The notes: generated by a model not told the origin, from the sequence alone. Numbered from the stretch's first letter, positions 1-7,654 are shown. The stretch: DNA of 64,000 bases from Sphingomonas sp. KRR8 (GCF_023559245.1 NZ_CP097462.1:1364001-1428000), one strand, 5' to 3'. A program made the numbers and translations.

Positions 1-7
1 GTGCCGA

Positions 8-1126
8 TCAGGCGAACTTGAGGAGCTTGATCGCCTCGCTGTTCACGACCTGACCTCCAACTCGCTTGGTTGCGTAGAAGTAGACGTACGGCTTCTTGGT
101 GTAGGGATCACGCAGGATGCTCGTTTCACCCCGTTCAGCGATGATGTAACCCGCCTTGAAATTACCGAACGCGACCGACAGACTGTTGGCCGACACGTCC
201 GGCATGTCCTCAGCCTCGATCACAGGATAACCCAGGAGCGTCGAAGGCTGGCCGGCGGTGAGGCCCGGCTGCCAGATGAAAGCGCCATCGGCGGTCTTGA
301 ACTTGCGAATGGTTGCCGCCGTCGCGCTGTTCATGACGAACACGGCACCTTGCCGGTAGGGCTGCCGCAGGCTCTGGATCAGATCGACAAGCTTGTCCGC
401 AGGATTGGCGGCCGGGAAACCACCGGCGACTCCCGTCGAAATGGTCTGCAGCGTTCCCATCGGGCGGGCCGCGTCGGCAGTCGCCGCGTTCGGCGAATTC
501 AGGAAGCCAAGCGGCTGGTTGACACCGGTCCCCTTGATGAAGGCTGCGCCCTCGGCCCGTGCGAATTCCACCGCGATCTCGTTGGACAGCCACGCTTCCA
601 CATCGAACATGGCGTCATCCAGCATATGCTGTGAAGCTGCGGGATTGGCATACAAATCTCCGCTGGCCGGTACGACTTCCGTGAAAGTCGGGGTGGCAGT
701 CTCCGCGCGGCTAGCCTCGAAGCCTACCCATCCCGAAGGAGCGCCACCCGTCGTGATGAGCTTGCGGTAGTTCGAGCTGCCAACCTTGACGACGTTGGCG
801 ATCGCCCGGATCGGGGAAAGCGCAACGAGCGTTCGATCAATCTGCTCGTCGATGTCGCGCGGGATTGCATAACCTCCTGCTCCGCCGGACGAATTATCGG
901 CGGACTTGGCTTCAAGATCAGTGTCGATCCCGCGCCGCAGAAACCGGTCCACGAATGCGAAGTTCTCGACCGACTTGACGCCATCCAGTGGTGGCCGCTG
1001 GCTCGCGATCTGAGTTTCCGCCAGTCGGCTCTTCAGCAAGTTCAGTTCCTCCTTGAGCGAAATCGCATTCTCCTCGTAATCCATGCTTTCGAACGACTGT
1101 TCGAGTGCATCCGCTTTCACTTCCAT
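8..1126 (-). CDS. HK97-family phage major capsid protein (GTA-like)
   Basis: Predicted 372-residue capsid subunit that would form the icosahedral head shell of a tailed phage or gene transfer agent. The first 45 or so residues are charged and helical, as expected for the scaffold-like delta domain that the prohead protease removes. The rest has the HK97 capsid pattern, including a segment with AAFIKGTGVNQPLGF. The start is the ATG at 1126, preceded by GGGAG; an upstream in-frame ATG ten codons earlier lacks a ribosome site. It is the last gene of the cassette seen here and stops 7 bp from the window edge, so further head and tail genes probably lie to the left. Prophage or GTA cannot be decided from this fragment. 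Confidence 0.9.
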   Translation of the reverse strand: MEVKADALEQSFESMDYEENAISLKEELNLLKSRLAETQIASQRPPLDGVKSVENFAFVDRFLRRGIDTDLEAKSADNSSGGAGGYAIPRDIDEQIDRTLVALSPIRAIANVVKVGSSNYRKLITTGGAPSGWVGFEASRAETATPTFTEVVPASGDLYANPAASQHMLDDAMFDVEAWLSNEIAVEFARAEGAAFIKGTGVNQPLGFLNSPNAATADAARPMGTLQTISTGVAGGFPAANPADKLVDLIQSLRQPYRQGAVFVMNSATAATIRKFKTADGAFIWQPGLTAGQPSTLLGYPVIEAEDMPDVSANSLSVAFGNFKAGYIIAERGETSILRDPYTKKPYVYFYATKRVGGQVVNSEAIKLLKFA

Positions 1127-1206
1127 AACGAACTCCCACAGTGACAGGCGGTCCACCGAAAAGGTGAACCGTTCTGTTGTTTTGAAATTTTTGCAGATGC
1201 GTCGGC

Positions 1207-1635
1207 TCAGCTTTCCTGGACCGCGTGAATTCTTGCCTTTGGCTGCATCGGCCGTGTCACGACACTGACCTCCAGCAGGTCCACATCCTTGAGGAGTCGC
1301 GCTCCTTCGGATTGCTCAGAAGACTGCACTCGATAACCAAAACTCAGACCATCGATCCGGCGTGAGCTTATCAGGCGGGCAGCATTGGCTCCGCTCTCGC
1401 TGCAATTGATCGAGCCAATCACCCGCAGGCCGCGGCGGTCCTCCTCGATCCGCTCGATCCTGCCGATCACGGTTCCCGTTCGATGCTGCCAGAGGAGCGG
1501 GATCGTGCGGCCGCCGGCTAACGAGCGCCTGAATGCGCCCGGCTTCACAATGTCACCTCCGTGGTCGAGGAGATCGAACACTGCCGCATAGCCCGCGAAT
1601 CTGACCTTGACGTGGCTTGTGTCAGGAACCGGCAT
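1207..1635 (-). CDS. HK97-family prohead protease (GTA-like)
   Basis: A protein of about 142 residues of the U35-type prohead protease family, which cleaves the capsid N-terminus during head maturation. The N-terminal VRFAGYAAVFD and GGDIVKPGAF stretches are typical. Candidate catalytic residues are His51 in LLWQHRTG and Ser98 in DGLSFGY. I place the start at the ATG at 1635 because the family begins just before the RFAGYAAVFD strand; a start 18 codons earlier is open but would overlap the upstream gene more deeply. The chosen start overlaps the DUF6127 gene by 14 bp, which suggests translational coupling. It sits between portal and capsid, the canonical order. Confidence 0.88.
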   Translation of the reverse strand: MPVPDTSHVKVRFAGYAAVFDLLDHGGDIVKPGAFRRSLAGGRTIPLLWQHRTGTVIGRIERIEEDRRGLRVIGSINCSESGANAARLISSRRIDGLSFGYRVQSSEQSEGARLLKDVDLLEVSVVTRPMQPKARIHAVQES

Positions 1636-1954
1636 GGACCAGCTCGGCAAGTCCAAGACGAACGGCGATGCTGACCAGTAATCCCGCAAGGCAGACCCTG
1701 ACGATCCAGGTAACCATGCCCTGCCATGCGCTACGCTTGGCGTCTCGCCAGGCGCTTAGCAGCTCGCGCAACTCACCCATGTCACGCCGCGCATTCTCGT
1801 CGTCGAGACCGAGGCTGGCCAACGCCCGCTGTGCGCCAGATTGGCTTGCCTCCTCCACCAAAGCGCGCATCGTGACCATGTCCAGGACGCGGCCGTCCGT
1901 CTGGCTCAGCAGCTGGGTCAGGAGGGCGTCGGCCGTGATTGCAGCTGGGTTCAC
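1622..1954 (-). CDS. DUF6127 family small protein in the phage-head cassette
   Basis: A protein of about 110 residues matching the DUF6127 pattern: a helical N-terminal part containing TMRALVEEAS and RALASLGLDDENA, then one hydrophobic helix near the C-terminus. I chose the GTG at 1954, whose GTGA overlaps the stop of the portal gene. This gives the family's usual length, whereas the longer open frame adds 27 residues that read as portal-gene shadow. The gene lies between portal and protease, where sphingomonad GTA clusters are known to carry this family. Its function is unknown; one membrane segment and cotranslation with portal and protease are what can be seen. Confidence 0.75.
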   Translation of the reverse strand: MNPAAITADALLTQLLSQTDGRVLDMVTMRALVEEASQSGAQRALASLGLDDENARRDMGELRELLSAWRDAKRSAWQGMVTWIVRVCLAGLLVSIAVRLGLAELVHAGS

Positions 1955-3069
1955 GCGGCAATGTCCGGGCTGAAGCCAAGTTGCTCCCGCTTCTCTGCAC
2001 GCGAAAGAAAGTTCGCTGCTTCGATCCGTTGCCACATTCGCTCACGGTCTTCGGTCAACTCACTGACACGATCCAGATCGACTGCGAACTTGATGGGACC
2101 GAGCCAGTCGTGCAGCCCTTCGGTAAGCGCCTCGAGCATACGTTCCGCCAGCGGCAGGACCGTCTGCCGGTACAGCGCTCGTCCGGCCTCACGCAGGTTG
2201 GCATAAGCGGTATCGCCAGGAAGGCCGAGCAGCACCGGCGGCACGCCGAACGCCAGCGCTATGTCTCGCGCGGCCGCCTCCTTCAGCGACACAAAGTCCA
2301 TGTCGTTCGGTGACAATCCAAGCGCCTGCCATTTGAGGCCGCCTTCAAGCAGCAGTGGCCGTCCCGCGTTCAGTCCACCCGCGAAATGCTGATCGATCTG
2401 CTCGCGAAGTCGGCTCAGCTGTTCGCCCGTCAGGGTCGATCCGTCTGGTGGATCATAGACCATGGCGCCGGACGGACGAGCGGCGTTATCCAGCAGTGAA
2501 CGATTCCAGCGCGTCGCCCGATTATGCAGGCAAGCCGCAGCAATCGCAGCGTCCATGCACCCAAGACCCAGATGATCATCTGTGGGATTCAGCGCCCGAA
2601 GGTGGATGATCTGCGGCCGGCCGAGCCCGTCGCGCGCTGTGTAACGAACCACACCCCCGTTTCCGCCGCGGTAAACGAACCCAGCAGGCCAGCCTCTTTC
2701 GTCAACTGTGATGCTGACCTTCTCGGGACGGAGCGGCACCAGCTCGGTCAGACCGAATTGCCCTTCCACGCAGTAGAGGTAGGCATTGCCCTGAAGCAGC
2801 AGGTGGGTTGCGATAGTCTCGAGGAGCCTTGGCTTGAGTGCCAGGCTGGCCGCCTGTTGATTGCCCTCGGTTTGGTCGATCGGCAGGGCCGCCACGGTAC
2901 CGGCGACCAGTCTGACGGACCGCTGGCCCACGGGGTTGTTCAGGAAGACCTCGCTGATCCTGGCCTGGTAGCTTCGTGGACTTGCATCTGAATCACTCGC
3001 ACAGGCGTAGGTTGACCACGCCGGAAGCGTAGCCGGCGCGGGCGCCGACTTACGACCAAACCAATTCAT
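1951..3069 (-). CDS. HK97-family phage portal protein (GTA-like)
   Basis: A 372-residue portal protein, the dodecameric vertex through which DNA is packaged and the tail attached. It opens MNWFGRK, followed by NNPVGQRSVRLVAGTVAALP and later NPTDDHLGLGCMDAA and LGLPGDTAYANLREAGRALY, all typical of HK97-type portals. The start at 3069 has GGAA six bases upstream. It is the first gene of the cassette. The large terminase gene usually found immediately upstream is absent: the next gene is rpsF on the other strand. Downstream genes overlap (GTGA), so the cassette is probably one transcript reading leftwards. Confidence 0.9.
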   Translation of the reverse strand: MNWFGRKSAPAPATLPAWSTYACASDSDASPRSYQARISEVFLNNPVGQRSVRLVAGTVAALPIDQTEGNQQAASLALKPRLLETIATHLLLQGNAYLYCVEGQFGLTELVPLRPEKVSITVDERGWPAGFVYRGGNGGVVRYTARDGLGRPQIIHLRALNPTDDHLGLGCMDAAIAAACLHNRATRWNRSLLDNAARPSGAMVYDPPDGSTLTGEQLSRLREQIDQHFAGGLNAGRPLLLEGGLKWQALGLSPNDMDFVSLKEAAARDIALAFGVPPVLLGLPGDTAYANLREAGRALYRQTVLPLAERMLEALTEGLHDWLGPIKFAVDLDRVSELTEDRERMWQRIEAANFLSRAEKREQLGFSPDIAA

Positions 3070-3139
3070 CTAGGTTCCAATGTCAGAGGTTGGCCTTGCC
3101 GGAGACTCGCCCGGTGGGCTCATCCGGCGATTCGGCCAG

Positions 3140-3216
3140 TGTTCATATCTTTGCCATATGAGCGTGACGATGTCAATGGTTTTGTTCCATATGGGTTAGG
3201 TGATGTAGTCACATCT
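3140..3216. promoter_or_regulatory. Divergent control region between portal and rpsF with CATATG repeats
   Basis: The 310 bp between the portal start and rpsF hold no believable gene. The part at 3140-3216 is AT-richer than its surroundings. It contains two CATATG palindromes at 3155-3160 and 3188-3193, 33 bp apart (about three helical turns), an extra CATAT at 3144-3148, and the inverted repeat GATGT-AGTC-ACATC at 3202-3215. This is where promoters for the leftward phage-head cassette and the rightward ribosomal-protein operon must lie. Assignment as a regulator-binding region is inference from position and symmetry. Confidence 0.45.
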
Positions 3217-3379
3217 TTTGCCTGGCTGCGTCTGACTTGCCATTCTCGCCGGTTTCGACCATAGGCGCCGCGGAGTTGATCCGGGGCTCGCCTCGTTCAA
3301 CTTCCACAACGAAGACGACAGCCGGAGGGGCGGTGCGCATGGGGCGCCCGTCAGCGATCGGCCAACATGTGAGCTAAAC

Positions 3380-3811
3380 ATGCCGCTTTATGAGCATGTG
3401 TTTCTCGCGCGGCAGGACTTGGCGCAGGCCCAGGTCGATGCACTCGCGGAAAACGCAACCAAGATTTTGACGGACAACGGCGGTTCTGTCGTAAAGACGG
3501 AAACTTGGGGCCTTCGCGGCCTTGCCTATCGCATCGCCAAGAACCGGAAGGCGCATTACGTCCTTCTCGACATCGACGCGCCCGCCGCAGCCGTTGCCGA
3601 GCTCGAGCGCCAGACCGGCCTCAACGAGGACGTGATCCGCTTCATGACCGTCCGCGTCGACGAGCACGAGGCAGGCCCTTCGGCGATGATGCGCCGTTCG
3701 GAACGCGACCGTGAGCGCAGCGGTGATCGTGGTGACCGCGGCGATCGTGGTGGTGACCGCGGCGGCCGGGGCGATCGCCCCGAGCGTGCCCGCGAAGAGA
3801 TGGGAGCCTAA
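3380..3811 (+). CDS. rpsF: 30S ribosomal protein S6
   Basis: A 143-residue ribosomal protein S6 of the 30S central domain. The first 100 residues carry the family signature ([48 protein letters not shown]). After residue 105 comes a hydrophilic tail built from DRGD/DRGG-type repeats, much longer than the short acidic tail of E. coli S6; such tails are often variable and disordered. It is the first gene of rpsF-rpsR-rplI, 3 bp before rpsR, so it is surely cotranscribed. The ribosome site before the ATG is weak. Confidence 0.97.
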   Translation: MPLYEHVFLARQDLAQAQVDALAENATKILTDNGGSVVKTETWGLRGLAYRIAKNRKAHYVLLDIDAPAAAVAELERQTGLNEDVIRFMTVRVDEHEAGPSAMMRRSERDRERSGDRGDRGDRGGDRGGRGDRPERAREEMGA

Positions 3812-3814
3812 CCG

Positions 3815-4039
3815 ATGGCCCGTGCTTTTTTCCGTCGCCGCAAGTCGTGCCCGTTCTCGGGTAAGGACGCCCCCCGGATCGACTATAAGGACGTTCGTCT
3901 GCTGCAGGGCTTCGTGTCCGAGCGTGGCAAGATCGTCCCGAGCCGCATAACCGCGGTGAGCACCAAGAAGCAGCGTGAGCTGGCCAAGGCGATCAAGCGC
4001 GCCCGCCACCTCGGCCTGCTCCCCTACGTCGTCAAGTAA
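3815..4039 (+). CDS. rpsR: 30S ribosomal protein S18
   Basis: A 74-residue ribosomal protein S18, binding next to S6 on the 30S platform. Typical segments are [51 protein letters not shown] and [10 protein letters not shown]. The length is normal. It lies 3 bp after rpsF and 12 bp before rplI, with a GGAG-type ribosome site available for the next gene. Nothing unusual. Confidence 0.98.
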   Translation: MARAFFRRRKSCPFSGKDAPRIDYKDVRLLQGFVSERGKIVPSRITAVSTKKQRELAKAIKRARHLGLLPYVVK

Positions 4040-4051
4040 GGAGCGCGAGCC

Positions 4052-4654
4052 ATGGAAGTTATCCTGCTCGAGCGTGTCGAGAAGCTGGGCGGCATCGGGG
4101 ATGTCGTCACGGTAAAGAACGGCTTCGCCCGCAACTATCTCTTGCCCCGCAAGAAGGCGCTTCGTGCGAATGAAGCCAACCGCAAGGTGTTCGAGGCGAA
4201 CCGCGCCCGCATCGAGTCCGAGAACGCCGAGCGCCGCACTGGCGCCGAAGCAGCCTCGAAGGGCATCGATGGCAAGACGGTTCAGCTGATCCGTCAGGCG
4301 TCGAACACCGGCCAGCTCTACGGCTCGGTCAGCGCTCGCGACATCATCGACGCGCTCGACGCTGACGGCGCGAAGGTGACCAAGAGCCAGGTCATCCTCG
4401 ATCGCCCGATCAAGGCGATCGGCATGCACGAGGTTCGCATCTCGCTTCACCCGGAGGTCAATGTGACCGTCAAGGTGAACGTGGCCCGCTCGCCTGAAGA
4501 GGCTGACCTGCAGGCGCAGGGTGTCGATGTCATGGCTCAGATGTTTGAGCGTGATAATGCGGGCTTCACCGAGGACTATGATCCGAACGCCGAGCCCGGC
4601 GCCACGGCCGAAGCACCCGCTGACGAGACGACCGGCGACGACGTCGCAGCTTGA
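4052..4654 (+). CDS. rplI: 50S ribosomal protein L9
   Basis: A 200-residue L9 of the large subunit. The N-terminal RNA-binding domain (MEVILLERVEKLGGIGDVV, then NGFARNYLLPRKKALRAN) is followed by the long connecting helix and the C-terminal domain (SVSARDIIDAL, HEVRISLHPEVNVTVKVNV). It is about 50 residues longer than E. coli L9 because of an acidic Ala/Asp/Glu/Pro-rich extension ending in DETTGDDVAA. Extensions of this kind occur in alphaproteobacteria; their role is not known to me. The ATG has AAGGAG upstream. The operon ends after it at a good terminator. Confidence 0.97.
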   Translation: MEVILLERVEKLGGIGDVVTVKNGFARNYLLPRKKALRANEANRKVFEANRARIESENAERRTGAEAASKGIDGKTVQLIRQASNTGQLYGSVSARDIIDALDADGAKVTKSQVILDRPIKAIGMHEVRISLHPEVNVTVKVNVARSPEEADLQAQGVDVMAQMFERDNAGFTEDYDPNAEPGATAEAPADETTGDDVAA

Positions 4655-4670
4655 TCAACTCAGCATCGAA

Positions 4671-4711
4671 AAAGGGGGGTCGCCGACACGTTCGGCGGCC
4701 CCTTTTCGTTT
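4671..4711 (+). terminator. Rho-independent terminator of rpsF-rpsR-rplI
   Basis: An A-run leads into a GGGG/CCCC plus CGCCGA/TCGGCG stem (arms about 4676-4686 and 4691-4703, loop CACGT), followed by TTTTCGTTT. Located 17 bp after the rplI stop. Confidence 0.85.
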
Positions 4712-4808
4712 GCCAGCCGCCCCTCGCTCCAACCGCATACGGCCTTAAGACTCCGGAACGTAGCGGCCCTTCCCACTGTTGAACCTTCGACAGACTGAGG
4801 AGGACAAC

Positions 4809-5393
4809 ATGGACGACAAGCAGCAGACTGGTCAGCAGGGCTACGGCCAGAGTGAAGATCCGACCAAGCCGCAAGGCCAGCAGCAGACTTCCGGCCAGGA
4901 GCGCAACAGTCAACCTATTGGTGGCAATGACAGTGGCGGCGGTACGGGCACGACCATGACCAGCGGCAGTTCCACTGGGGAAGCGAGCGCGACGGATACG
5001 GGCCAAGCTTCCTACGGCAACAGCGGCCAATCGGGGACGATGCAGAGCCAGAACCGTTCGGACCTCGGCCAGGAAAGCGACATGGGCCAAGCCAACAGCC
5101 AGGGCGCCACAGGCGGCTTCATCGGCTCACAGGCTGATGCCAATGATATCGGCTCGTCCAGCCAGGGCGGCTCCCCGGCTGAGCAGGCGAGGACGGACGG
5201 CCAATCGGCCAGCACGTCGAATTCCATGCGTCAGCAGGATGGATCAGCTGACCAGGACTTCGCATCGCAAGGTCAGGGCGCTCTGGATGGTGAGTCCACG
5301 ACCGCGAGCCGCGATCGCGCGAACCAGTCAGGCACCGACGACATCAAGGTCGAGCGTAGCCAGGGTCGCGAACCGGGAATCGGCCAAGGTTAA
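4809..5393 (+). CDS. Gln/Ser/Gly-rich disordered hydrophilic protein
   Basis: A protein of about 194 residues with hardly any hydrophobic or aromatic residues and no signal peptide or membrane segment. It is dominated by Q, S, G, T and D with phrases such as QGYGQSEDPTKPQ, GNSGQSGTMQSQN and DGQSASTSN. I start it at the ATG at 4809 because a perfect GAGGAGG lies 7 bp upstream; the frame is open ten codons further up but without a ribosome site. The composition resembles hydrophilins or stress-related intrinsically disordered proteins; that is analogy, not homology. It lies between two terminators and so is probably transcribed alone. The strong ribosome site argues that it is really expressed. 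Confidence 0.7.
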   Translation: MDDKQQTGQQGYGQSEDPTKPQGQQQTSGQERNSQPIGGNDSGGGTGTTMTSGSSTGEASATDTGQASYGNSGQSGTMQSQNRSDLGQESDMGQANSQGATGGFIGSQADANDIGSSSQGGSPAEQARTDGQSASTSNSMRQQDGSADQDFASQGQGALDGESTTASRDRANQSGTDDIKVERSQGREPGIGQG

Positions 5394-5406
5394 AGATTAC
5401 GAATGT

Positions 5407-5450
5407 GGGGAAGGGCGCGTCCACGTGCAGCGTGGGGGCGCCTTTCCCTT
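5407..5450 (+). terminator. Probable terminator after the disordered protein gene
   Basis: A long stem pairs GGGAAGGGCGC with GCGCCTTTCCC; an inner CCACG/CGTGG helix closes a TGCAG loop. The trailing sequence CTTTCCCTTATC gives only a short U-rich stretch. It sits 14 bp after the stop and immediately before the convergent DUF6456 gene, so it may act in both directions. Confidence 0.6.
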
Positions 5451-5451
5451 A

Positions 5452-5934
5452 TCAGCGCATCCGATAGTAATCCGCCACCCGGTCGAGCGCGATCGTAAGC
5501 ACCAGCTTGCCGGCCCTGGCTGGCCAGCCAAGCGCGGTTTCAGCATCCCGCATCCCCTCACCCGCACAGACCACTCGCCATAGGATGTCTGAAAGCCCTG
5601 TTCCGGCGGCAGCAAGTGCGGCGTCGAACCGTTGCTTGGCCTTCAGCTGCCGCTCCCCAGGCTCGAGCTTCGAACCTCCGGAGAGCCCGGACCTGATCGG
5701 AGCAGGATCCCACCGCATGGTGACGCGCGGCGCCAGCTGCGAAGCTTCCCAGTCGTTGCGCAACTGTTCTCCCGCGTCGTATTGCCGCTGGGTAAGGTGA
5801 CCACGCGCCCGCAGCCATCCCAATGGTGACTCGACAGTATTGACCGAAACGGTGCGCGCCGCCCTCTGGCCTTTCGCCGCCGGAGCACTTCCGGGCAGTG
5901 CAACCTCGTTCATCATCCTGAGTGCGTCGGTCAT
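5452..5934 (-). CDS. DUF6456 domain protein, possible regulator
   Basis: A 160-residue protein I recognise as a DUF6456 member: conserved segments are ESPLGWLRARGHLTQRQYDAGEQ, VTMRWD, GLSDILWRVVCAGEGM and the helical end ALGWPARAGKLVLTIALDRVADYYR. That last part looks like a helix-turn-helix, but this is my reading. The start is the ATG at 5934, with AGGAAAGGA upstream; the frame is open 15 codons further. It diverges from an XRE regulator across 107 bp containing an operator-like repeat. I have a weak memory that alphaproteobacterial regulators of gene transfer agents share this kind of domain. With a GTA-like cassette 2.4 kb away that link deserves testing, but it is not shown here. Confidence 0.7.
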   Translation of the reverse strand: MTDALRMMNEVALPGSAPAAKGQRAARTVSVNTVESPLGWLRARGHLTQRQYDAGEQLRNDWEASQLAPRVTMRWDPAPIRSGLSGGSKLEPGERQLKAKQRFDAALAAAGTGLSDILWRVVCAGEGMRDAETALGWPARAGKLVLTIALDRVADYYRMR

Positions 5935-5997
5935 GTGAGATCCTTTCCTGAGTCGCACCCCACTTGCCATAAACGCCAAAATGTAGGACAGCTCTGT

Positions 5998-6019
5998 AAC
6001 CTCTTAGGTTAGAGAGGTT
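5998..6019. promoter_or_regulatory. Operator-like inverted repeat between DUF6456 and XRE genes
   Basis: AACCTCT and AGAGGTT form a perfect 7-bp inverted repeat around an 8-bp spacer. Within it, AACCT-CTT-AGGTT is a second, overlapping inverted repeat, and AGGTT recurs with a 9-bp period at 6006 and 6015. It lies 22 bp before the XRE start and 64 bp before the DUF6456 start. This is the usual layout of an autoregulated XRE operator; binding is inferred. Confidence 0.5.
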
Positions 6020-6041
6020 CGAATTTTGGAAGGGGGCAACG

Positions 6042-6605
6042 ATGATCACGCGCATAAGGGAGGTTCGGAAGGCCAAGCGGATGACCCTTGAGGATGTTGC
6101 TGGTGCATGTAAGCCACCGACAACGCCACAGACTATCGGACGCCTCGAGACGGGAACCAGGACGGTTTCCGTAGGATGGTTGAACCGGATTGCGGACGCG
6201 CTTGGCGTGACCGCAGCTGACCTTGTGGACCACCCTGATCGCAGCGATCTTGATGTGCTTGCCCACCTCTCAATCGACGGCGCAAACGCGCCCCGTCGTC
6301 ATTCTCAAGTTGTGCCGCCAACTCCTGCGGCCGGCCAAGTCGCCATTCTGGTTACAGGAGCAGTCGGCGACTACCGCACCGGAGATGAGTTGTGGTGTGA
6401 TCGACTAGATCCGGAAGACTTCGGACGTGCGCTCAACCGCGACATCCTCATTCCCCGTCCTGCGGGCCGCTTTATCTTTGGTCGCCTGCTGGCACGTGAC
6501 GGCGGAAAGCTACATCTGCAGCCGCCTGGTGCGGGGTCTCGGCAGGCGGTGATCACCGATCCCGCGTGGGCCGCTCTTCCCGTTCGGCTCATTCGGTCGC
6601 TCTGA
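6042..6605 (+). CDS. XRE-family transcriptional regulator
   Basis: A 187-residue DNA-binding protein. Residues 1-65 are a Cro/C1-type helix-turn-helix (IREVRKAKRMTLEDVAGAC, PQTIGRLETG, WLNRIADALGVTAADLV). The C-terminal half (VAILVTGAVGDYRTGDELW and later PAGRFIFGRLLARDGGKLHLQP) looks like the beta-rich dimerization or peptidase-like part of S24/LexA-CI repressors. I do not see a clear Ser/Lys dyad, so self-cleavage is doubtful. AGGGGG precedes the ATG. The palindrome just upstream suggests autoregulation and control of the divergent DUF6456 gene. Confidence 0.8.
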   Translation: MITRIREVRKAKRMTLEDVAGACKPPTTPQTIGRLETGTRTVSVGWLNRIADALGVTAADLVDHPDRSDLDVLAHLSIDGANAPRRHSQVVPPTPAAGQVAILVTGAVGDYRTGDELWCDRLDPEDFGRALNRDILIPRPAGRFIFGRLLARDGGKLHLQPPGAGSRQAVITDPAWAALPVRLIRSL

Positions 6606-6626
6606 GGCGATCCGCAACGGGGAGAA

Positions 6627-6702
6627 TGGTGGGCGCTGACGGGCTCGAACCGCCGACCCTCTCGGTGTAAACGAGATGCTCTACCAACTGAGCTAAGCGC
6701 CC
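6627..6702 (-). tRNA. tRNA-Val (anticodon TAC)
   Basis: Seventy-six nucleotides on the minus strand fold as a complete cloverleaf: acceptor GGGCGCT/AGCGCCC, a D-arm with AGTTGGTAGA, anticodon stem TCTCG/CGAGA around TTTACAC, and a TTCGAGC T-loop. Position 34-36 reads TAC, giving valine. The 3' CCA is encoded (TGG at 6627-6629 on the plus strand). It lies between the XRE gene and the MarR-type gene, both of which point towards or away from it without overlap. tRNA genes are favoured integration sites, but no flanking direct repeat is visible here. Confidence 0.97.
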
Positions 6703-6748
6703 GCGTTGCGCCTGCTGCCAGTTTCGGCAGCAGTGGGCAACCCGCCGC

Positions 6749-7654
6749 TTAAACGACGGCCGCCGATCCAACCTTGTCGAAATAGCGCCTGATGGCGGTG
6801 CTTGTCTCCGCCGCCAGTTCGATGAAGACGCGGCGTGCGTCATGCGGGTCTTCGCGGCGAAGCAGCATGCCACGGTCCGTCATCGTCCTGATCCAACGCA
6901 GGGCGGTCGTGGCAGGCACAGCAGATGCAATGCAGAGGCTCGAGACCGGCACCCGATGTTGGATGATCTCCGCCTGGAGCAGGTCGAGCAGAATGTCCCA
7001 GGCCGGATCAGCGAAGAGATTCCCGGGTATGAACTGATCTCGTAAACGGCGGGCGCGGATGATTGACCTGATCAGCTCAGCCGAAACCGCGGGCCCCTCG
7101 CCAGGCTGAACCGGACGCATCGTATCTTGCGAGAGGGGAGTGTCCGACAGCCGCGCAAGCGCCATCGCGATCCGGTTCACTTCCTCGCTGAGCTGCTTGA
7201 GGCGGCCCTCGCTACGATCGGCGCTGTTGTCGCGCACCCCACTCGTCTGCACAGCCGTCGCCAAGCCGAGCGCCGCGATCCGGTCAACGTCGTTCGCCGT
7301 TATCAGGACAGTGACGTCCGGTGAAACAATCCGCGCCGCGATGAGGTCGATCCACTCCTCAGTCGCTGACACGACGCTGCTTGCAGATCGACTGGCGGCG
7401 TGCTGCTGAACTGCATCAAGAAGTTCGACGGCCTCGGCTGGCGGAGCGTCCGCCAACTCCACCCACAGCAGGTCTCCGGACGCCCGAACCGAGTTGAGTT
7501 CCGGCAACTGCAGGGTCTGGATTGCGAAGCTGTCGTCCTCCTCCAGAAGGCGGCGGGCTCGCCGCAGGGCGACCTCGCCATCCGCAACCAGCGTCACACG
7601 CTGACGCGAGGCGCCATAATCCAGATTCTGGTAAGCTGATGGTGCTCCGGCCAT
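6749..7654 (-). CDS. MarR-type winged-helix regulator with a pseudo-receiver-like N-terminus
   Basis: A 301-residue protein. The C-terminal third is a MarR-like winged helix: FADPAWDILLDLLQAEI, VPVSSLCIASAVPATTALRWI, MTDRGMLLRREDPHDARRVFIE. The N-terminal 130 residues alternate strands and helices (VTLVADGEVALRRARRLL, DLLWVELADAPPAEAVELL, DVTVLITANDVDRIAAL) like a response-regulator receiver that has lost its phospho-acceptor; this is inference from the pattern. The start is the ATG at 7654 with GGA upstream. It lies downstream of no obvious operon partner, next to tRNA-Val. Targets are unknown. Confidence 0.75.
   Translation of the reverse strand: MAGAPSAYQNLDYGASRQRVTLVADGEVALRRARRLLEEDDSFAIQTLQLPELNSVRASGDLLWVELADAPPAEAVELLDAVQQHAASRSASSVVSATEEWIDLIAARIVSPDVTVLITANDVDRIAALGLATAVQTSGVRDNSADRSEGRLKQLSEEVNRIAMALARLSDTPLSQDTMRPVQPGEGPAVSAELIRSIIRARRLRDQFIPGNLFADPAWDILLDLLQAEIIQHRVPVSSLCIASAVPATTALRWIRTMTDRGMLLRREDPHDARRVFIELAAETSTAIRRYFDKVGSAAVV

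Noticed and set aside
3374..4450. 358-codon minus-strand frame opposite rpsF-rpsR-rplI
   Set aside because: Antisense shadow of three certain ribosomal protein genes.
6627..6702. tRNA-Val as attachment site of an integrated element
   Set aside because: No integrase gene and no repeat of the tRNA 3' end were seen nearby.
6589..6873. 94-codon frame containing LAQLVEHLVYTERVGGSSPS
   Set aside because: This peptide is the well-known translation of a tRNA gene on the same strand.
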